In this document: piece after piece, positions 59,311 to 64,000 of the stretch | Numbering within the stretch: the stretch's first letter is position 1 | Layout: each line of letters starts with the position of its first letter | NCBI RefSeq assembly: GCF_000380335.1 | Contig: NC_021149.1 | Span: 3,896,501-3,960,500, forward strand | DNA length: 64,000 nt | Direction of reading: 5' to 3' | Source of the DNA: Azotobacter vinelandii CA | GTDB lineage: Bacteria; Pseudomonadota; Gammaproteobacteria; Pseudomonadales; Pseudomonadaceae | Translations under genes and position numbers: made by a program | The notes under the pieces: model-generated | What the model was told of the DNA's origin: nothing | The model's input: only the letters and a program-made list of their open reading frames with translations | Database searches by the model: none

Positions 59311-62300
59311 TCAGGCCACCTCTCCGCTTTTCAGGTTCTTCAGGCGCTCGGCGATGGCATCCAGGCGCGGCCTGACCACCTGCAACTGGCGGGTCTGCTT
59401 GTTGACGATGTAGCGGTTGGCGAACAGCGACAGCACCTCGGAATCCGGGTTGGGGAAAGCGCCGAGGATGCGGATGTTGTTGTTGCTGCAGGCGTCGAAG
59501 ATCTTCTTCACGTTGTTGTGGTGCAGGGTGCCCAGCTCGTCGATGGGCCAGTGGACGACGGCCGGCGCCGCGCCGCGCAACAGGCGGGTGAAGGCCAGCA
59601 GGAACTTGCAGAGAATCAGATAGGCCATGCCGTGGCTGGACGACTCGTTGAGCTGGCGGTCGGTGCGGATCACCAGGTCGCTGTTGCCCTCGCGCAGGCG
59701 CAGCTCGATCTCCAGGAGCCCGGCGATACCGCCACCGAGCGCCGAACGGCCGACGATGTCCAGCGTCCGGCGCATGCTGCCGGTGTAGTCCTCGCCGGGC
59801 AGTTCGCCGTAGCCGTCCTCGCGCCAGGCGCGGAAGGCCTTGATGAAAGCCTTGAGTTCCGGCCAGAACTCCAGCTCGCCGATCCGCGAACGGATGCGCA
59901 CCGCCGACTCGGAGACGCCGTCGAGGAACAGTTCCTCGCCGACCTCGCGGGTGATCCGCGCGCTCTGCGTGTCGATCTTGCGGTCGATGTCGGCGAGCAC
60001 CTCGTAGTAGTGGTTGAGCTCGATGCCGAAGTTCTTGCCCAGATCGCGCAGCGCGGCGATCTTCTGCGGCACCAGGACGTTGAGCAGTTCCGCCAGGTGC
60101 GGCACCAGGCGACGGTAGTCGAGGCTCGGGATGCCGCGCTCGCCGACCTGGGTGCATTCGGCGCGGCTGCGCTCCCAGGTTTCCGCCAGGCCGGAGCCGG
60201 ACTGCCCGGCGATCAGGCCGTCGAAACGCTCGACGTGGGCCTTGATGGCGGCGAGCTGCCGCTCGCGGGCCTGCAGCAGCTCCTCGCCGAGGCGCAGGCG
60301 CTCGTCCAGCTCGCCCTCGGCGGGGCTGGCCTCGCGCGGCAGTTTCAGCTCGCCGAGGCGGCGCAGCAGCGTCCTGAGACGGCCCAGCGCCTCGTCGAGC
60401 TGGCCCTTGAGCTGTACGGCCCGCTGGCGGCCTTCCTCCAAGCGGCCGCGCTCGGCCTTGTAGGCGGTGCTGGCGCCGCCCAGCCGCTGCTCCAGGTCCG
60501 CGGCCAGGTCGCGGCTTTCGCCCAACTGGCCCTGCAGCTTGGGTTTGCGCGCCAGCCAACTGTGCCGGTACCAGTCATCGTAGCGCAGCACCTCGTCGCG
60601 GCGCTGTTCGGTACGGGCGATCCGCTCGCCGAGCGCCTTCATCTGGCGCTTGAGTTCGACGATGGCGTTCTCGTCGACGCCACGCGACTTCAACTCGTCC
60701 CTGTACCAGCGTTCGCACTCCTCCAGCTCGGCCCGGGCGCCGGCGCGGCGCGCCTCGGCGGCGGCCTTGAGCTGGCGGATCTGGTTGTCCAGGCTGCCGA
60801 GCACCTGCTGCCAGTGCGCCGAGGTTTCCAGGCGCTCCTCGCCGTAGCGGCTCTTCAATTCGGCCAGCCAGGCATCGCGCTCGGCGACCAGCAGCTCGAG
60901 CGCGCCATCCAGCTCGACCAGTTGCCTGCGCGCCTGGCTGCGCCGCTCGGCCACCGCGGCGTCCAGCCGGTCCTTCTGGGCGCGGCGCTCCTCCTTGAGG
61001 CGCTGGCGGTCGTCGCGGCGGTTCTGCGCCTCGCTGCGCGCCACCACCAGTTGCCGCTGCGACTCCTCCAAGGCGGCGTTGGCCTCGACCAGCCGGGCCT
61101 CGGTCTCCTTCTGTTGGTTCTCGGCATCCTGCAAGGCGTCCTGGGCGAGTTGCAGGCGCTGGCGCAGCTCGGCCTCGCTGGCGGCGTAGCCGGGGACTTC
61201 GAGGGCGGCCAGGTCCAGGTGCACGCCGAACAGGCCGCCTTCGCCGTCGTCGCCCAGCGCCGGCTTGAGGTCGGCGCGCTTGAGCAGTTCCGGATGGATG
61301 ACCTTGCCGATCCGGCTCTCCCAGCCCGGCTGCTCGCGGCGCAGGAATTCCAGCAGGGTGTGCTGGCCGGGATAGAGCATCAGTTCGATCTCGTCGAGCT
61401 GCTCCTGGCGCTCGACCAGCCGCCGCGCGCCCAGCGTGAAGGCGCCATGGGCCTCTTCGCGGCGGGCGCGCAGGCCGCGCTCCTGGGTTTCCAGATGGCG
61501 CACCCGGGCCTCGGCGGCCTCGACCCTCTCGTCGGCCTCCTCGAGACGACGGTCGAGGATCGCCAGGGCGAGGTTCTCCTCCTCGCTGTAGCCGAGGTTG
61601 CGGCTCCGCTGGTCGAGACGATCGCGTTCGAGCCTGCGCTCGTACTCGCGGCGGTTGAAGTCTTCCAGGCCTTCCTGGCGGCGGGCGACGAAGGCGCTCT
61701 CGAGGGCGTGCAGCGCCTCGTCCTGCCGGGCCTTGCGCTCGTCGCGCTCCTCGCGCAGGGCCTCTTCCTGGCCGCGCAACTGCTCCAGCGCCAGCTCGCG
61801 CTGGTCCTTGATCGCCTGCTGGCGCTCCAGCCAGGCGCGCTCGACGTCCTGGTGGCGCTCGGTGAGCAGGCGGTGGCGGGCGTCGAGGTTGGCCATCTCG
61901 TCGCGCCAGGCGCCGACCTGTTCGAGATCGGCCTTGGCCTGCTCGATGTCGGCGTCCAGATAGCCCTGGTATTGCCGCTCGATCTGCTCCAGTTCGTCCT
62001 CGATGCGGCCGATGTCGCCGCGGGCGGCGGACAGCTCCTGGTTGAGCGCGTCGCGCCGCTCCTTCCAGCCCTCTTCCAGTTGGCGGAGCTGGAAGCCGCT
62101 CCGCTCGATCGACGCCTCGGTCTCTTCCTGGGACTGGAACAGGCGCGGCTCGTCGGCCTTGTAGCCGAACAGCAGGCCGGCCAGGCGCAGCTCGCCGCCC
62201 AGCAGGTCCTGGTATTCGCGCTCCAGGCGCTCGAACTCCGGGCGGATGGCGTTGAAGCCCTGGATCAGGCGGCTGTCGCGAATCCAGTCCTCGACCCGCT

Positions 62301-62985
62301 GCAGGTTGAGGTGGGTGGCCGGCGGGCTGACGCCGTCTTCCTCGAGGATCGCGGCGACCATCGACTTGATGGTCTCCATCTTGCCTTCCCGCGAGTGCAC
62401 GGCGCGCGCCAGCTTCTCGATATGGCGCAGCGAGTGCTCCGGATCGCAGAGCGAGAACTGCCGGGCCCAGCCGCGCAGCTCGGCGCGCTGACCGTCGGCG
62501 GCGAGCAGGCTGCGGTCGTTCTGGATGATGGCGCGGAACTGGGTGGTGTTGATCAGCCGGGTGGTGTTGACGCCGCCCTGCCGGAAGCGCCGCCCCAGTT
62601 CCTCCATGCTCAGGCAGACGATGGCGTCGCCCTGGCGGTTCTTCACGTAGTCGTCCAGTTCGAAGCCCTTCTGCACCAGGCGATAGGTCACCCCCCGGCC
62701 GTCGCTGGCGGCGGCCAGCACCGCCTGGCAGAGCTGGCCGTCCATGCGCTGGTATTCGTAGACGATGAAACTCTGCTCGGTGGGCAGGTACCAGCGCTCG
62801 AAGCTGTCGCGGGTAGCCGGCACCACGCGGCTCGGGTACTCGCCGTAGAACACCGGCACCAGCCGCTGCAGGGTGGTCTTGCCGGAGGCGTTGGTACCGC
62901 AAATGTTGGTGTGGTCGTCGACGACCAGTTCCACCACGCCCTGGAGGTGGGTGTTGATCAGGATGATGCGATTCAGGCCGGGCAT
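59311..62985 (-). CDS. jetC: Wadjet JetC/MksB-like SMC-type ATPase
   Basis: JetC is the SMC motor that extrudes DNA loops. The 1224-residue protein has Walker A GTNASGKT at 30-37. A very long Arg/Glu/Gln/Leu-rich coiled coil (about 240-950) has a probable hinge near 590-640 (GLFGVHLDLAALEVPGY). The C-terminal head has a signature-like SSSHGMAYLIL and Walker B VVHWPIDELGTLHHNN. The ATG at 62985 (MPGLNRIILINTHLQG) follows AAGGA; the 41-residue extension upstream is rejected. It is the first gene of the operon. A 1370-residue ORF on the opposite strand is a shadow. Confidence 0.88.
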   Translation of the reverse strand: MPGLNRIILINTHLQGVVELVVDDHTNICGTNASGKTTLQRLVPVFYGEYPSRVVPATRDSFERWYLPTEQSFIVYEYQRMDGQLCQAVLAAASDGRGVTYRLVQKGFELDDYVKNRQGDAIVCLSMEELGRRFRQGGVNTTRLINTTQFRAIIQNDRSLLAADGQRAELRGWARQFSLCDPEHSLRHIEKLARAVHSREGKMETIKSMVAAILEEDGVSPPATHLNLQRVEDWIRDSRLIQGFNAIRPEFERLEREYQDLLGGELRLAGLLFGYKADEPRLFQSQEETEASIERSGFQLRQLEEGWKERRDALNQELSAARGDIGRIEDELEQIERQYQGYLDADIEQAKADLEQVGAWRDEMANLDARHRLLTERHQDVERAWLERQQAIKDQRELALEQLRGQEEALREERDERKARQDEALHALESAFVARRQEGLEDFNRREYERRLERDRLDQRSRNLGYSEEENLALAILDRRLEEADERVEAAEARVRHLETQERGLRARREEAHGAFTLGARRLVERQEQLDEIELMLYPGQHTLLEFLRREQPGWESRIGKVIHPELLKRADLKPALGDDGEGGLFGVHLDLAALEVPGYAASEAELRQRLQLAQDALQDAENQQKETEARLVEANAALEESQRQLVVARSEAQNRRDDRQRLKEERRAQKDRLDAAVAERRSQARRQLVELDGALELLVAERDAWLAELKSRYGEERLETSAHWQQVLGSLDNQIRQLKAAAEARRAGARAELEECERWYRDELKSRGVDENAIVELKRQMKALGERIARTEQRRDEVLRYDDWYRHSWLARKPKLQGQLGESRDLAADLEQRLGGASTAYKAERGRLEEGRQRAVQLKGQLDEALGRLRTLLRRLGELKLPREASPAEGELDERLRLGEELLQARERQLAAIKAHVERFDGLIAGQSGSGLAETWERSRAECTQVGERGIPSLDYRRLVPHLAELLNVLVPQKIAALRDLGKNFGIELNHYYEVLADIDRKIDTQSARITREVGEELFLDGVSESAVRIRSRIGELEFWPELKAFIKAFRAWREDGYGELPGEDYTGSMRRTLDIVGRSALGGGIAGLLEIELRLREGNSDLVIRTDRQLNESSSHGMAYLILCKFLLAFTRLLRGAAPAVVHWPIDELGTLHHNNVKKIFDACSNNNIRILGAFPNPDSEVLSLFANRYIVNKQTRQLQVVRPRLDAIAERLKNLKSGEVA

Positions 62986-63067
62986 GCGGGTCCTTCGGAA
63001 AAACGGTGATGGCGGCAGCCGAAAAGGCTGGCAGTGTAGCGCCTGAGGGCGATTTGCGCAGAGACCG

Positions 63068-63080
63068 CCGGACCGTCCGG
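63068..63080. promoter_or_regulatory. Perfect palindrome upstream of the Wadjet-like operon
   Basis: CCGGAC-C-GTCCGG is a perfect 6-bp inverted repeat around one base. It sits in the 175-base divergent region between jetC (start 62985) and the ArsC-like gene (start 63161). It could be an operator for either gene. A -10-like CATAAT at 63122-63127 fits the rightward gene. Confidence 0.3.
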
Positions 63081-63160
63081 TAAATTCCTTCCGAGCTGCG
63101 GCCGGCACGGAACCGACATGGCATAATTCCCCTCCTCCATCCCGACCACACGATATCCAG

Positions 63161-63517
63161 ATGACAGACGGAACCCCGGTCCTCTACGGCATCAAGGCCT
63201 GCAACACCATGAAGAAGGCCCGCGCCTGGCTCGACGCGCAGGGCGTGGCCTACCGCTTCCACGACTACAAGAGCGCCGGCATCGACCGCGCGCACCTGGA
63301 GAAGTGGTGCGCCGAGCACGGCTGGCAGGTCGTGCTCAACCGCGCCGGCACTACCTTCCGCAAACTGGATGACACACAGAAGGCCGATCTTGATCAGGCC
63401 AGGGCCATCGAGCTGATGCTCGCCCAGCCTTCGATGATCAAGCGCCCGGTGCTCGACCTCGGCGAACGCAGCCTGGTCGGCTTCAAGCCGGAACTCTATT
63501 CCGCCGCGCTGGCCTGA
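63161..63517 (+). CDS. ArsC/Spx-family reductase-like protein
   Basis: The 118-residue thioredoxin-fold protein belongs to the ArsC/YffB/Spx group. It has a single N-terminal cysteine, Cys14 in GIKACNTMKKARAWL, and the C-terminal RPVLDLGERSLVGF, where true arsenate reductases carry the RP substrate loop. Proteins of this type next to dapD are common in Pseudomonas and are annotated as arsenate reductase-like. Real arsenate reduction is not shown. It precedes dapD by 39 bases, so the two probably share a transcript. Confidence 0.85.
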   Translation: MTDGTPVLYGIKACNTMKKARAWLDAQGVAYRFHDYKSAGIDRAHLEKWCAEHGWQVVLNRAGTTFRKLDDTQKADLDQARAIELMLAQPSMIKRPVLDLGERSLVGFKPELYSAALA

Positions 63518-63556
63518 GGCCGGCGCCTTCACGAATCAGCAACAAGGAACGCCCCC

Positions 63557-64000
63557 ATGTCCACCACCCTGTTCAGCCTGGCCTTCGGCGTCGGCACCCA
63601 GAACCGCCAGGGCGCCTGGCTGGAAGTCTTCTACGCCCTGCCGCTGCTGCACCCGGCCGCCGAGCTGGTCGCGGCGGTCGCGCCGCTCATCGGCTACAGC
63701 GGCGGCAACCAGGCGATCGCCATCGACACCGACCGGGCCGCCGAGCTGGCCGTGGCGCTGAAAGGCATCGACCCGGCGCAGTCCGCCCTGCTCACCCGCC
63801 TGGCCGAATCCCACAAGCCGCTGGTCGCCACCCTGCTGGCCGAGGACGCCGCCCTCACCTCCACCCCGGAGGCCTATCTCAAGCTGCACCTGCTCTCCCA
63901 TCGCCTGGTCAGGCCGCACGGGCAGAACCTCGCCGGGATCTTCCCGCTGCTGCCCAACGTGGCCTGGACCAGCCAGGGCGCCGTCGATCTGGGCGAACTG
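63557..64000 (+). CDS. dapD: 2,3,4,5-tetrahydropyridine-2,6-dicarboxylate N-succinyltransferase, 5' part
   Basis: DapD succinylates tetrahydrodipicolinate in lysine and diaminopimelate synthesis, producing the precursor for the DapC substrate. The gene runs off the right edge, leaving 148 codons. MSTTLFSLAFGVGTQNRQGAWLEVFY (family hallmark FGVGTQNRQGAWLEVFY) is the Pseudomonas-type long DapD N-terminus. The hexapeptide-repeat acyltransferase domain must lie beyond the window. The ATG at 63557 follows AAGGAA. Confidence 0.93.
   Translation, partial: MSTTLFSLAFGVGTQNRQGAWLEVFYALPLLHPAAELVAAVAPLIGYSGGNQAIAIDTDRAAELAVALKGIDPAQSALLTRLAESHKPLVATLLAEDAALTSTPEAYLKLHLLSHRLVRPHGQNLAGIFPLLPNVAWTSQGAVDLGEL

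Noticed and set aside
58897-63009. A 1370-codon open frame opposite jetC and jetB
   Set aside because: It is low-complexity (Leu, Ala, Gln, Gly), has no domain, and mirrors the coding strand. It is produced by strong third-position GC bias.

Overview
The window looks like a chromosomal segment of Azotobacter vinelandii or a very close relative in the Pseudomonadaceae. The strongest evidence is the 7Fe ferredoxin gene at 13379-13702: its product matches, from memory, the well-studied A. vinelandii ferredoxin I along its whole length. The DNA is GC-rich with strong third-position GC bias, so long spurious ORFs lie opposite almost every real gene. Gene order follows the Pseudomonas block recA, mutS, fdxA, rpoS, nlpD, pcm, surE ... 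dapC, dapD, with some additions and losses.

Region 1 (1-5452): the start of a leftward gene cut by the edge, a metallo-beta-lactamase/beta-CASP hydrolase, a LOG-family protein, then recX-recA behind a LexA box, and pncC (CinA-like). Region 2 (5453-10676): a loose, low-density block between pncC and mutS. It holds a glycine-zipper envelope protein with an FNR/Anr/CydR-type box upstream, an alpha/beta hydrolase, a doubtful small membrane ORF, two nearly identical tandem small heat-shock genes behind one sigma32-type promoter, and an EamA transporter.

Region 3 (10677-21533): mutS, fdxA, a PAS-containing chemoreceptor interrupted by an in-frame amber codon, rpoS, nlpD, a decayed DUF368 gene, then pcm-surE-truD-ispF with start/stop overlaps. 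Region 4 (21603-35700): formaldehyde detoxification (S-formylglutathione hydrolase and class III alcohol dehydrogenase), ispD-ftsB, eno, kdsA, pyrG, tilS, accA, dnaE, rnhB. Region 5 (35700-46477): envelope biogenesis, with lipid A (lpxB, lpxA, fabZ, lpxD), outer-membrane assembly (skp, bamA), sigma-E proteolysis (rseP), isoprenoid and phospholipid synthesis (dxr, cdsA, uppS). Region 6 (46500-54864): translation and nitrogen or lysine functions (frr, pyrH, tsf, rpsB, divergent map, glnD, dapC).

Region 7 (54906-64000): a CPA1 sodium/proton antiporter, a compact four-gene Wadjet/MksBEFG-type SMC system (order jetC-jetB-jetA-jetD, leftward), an ArsC/Spx-family reductase and the start of dapD. The Wadjet-like operon is the only clear defence system. 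Its gene order and short JetD are the most unusual features. No rRNA, tRNA, CRISPR array, insertion sequence or prophage was recognised.
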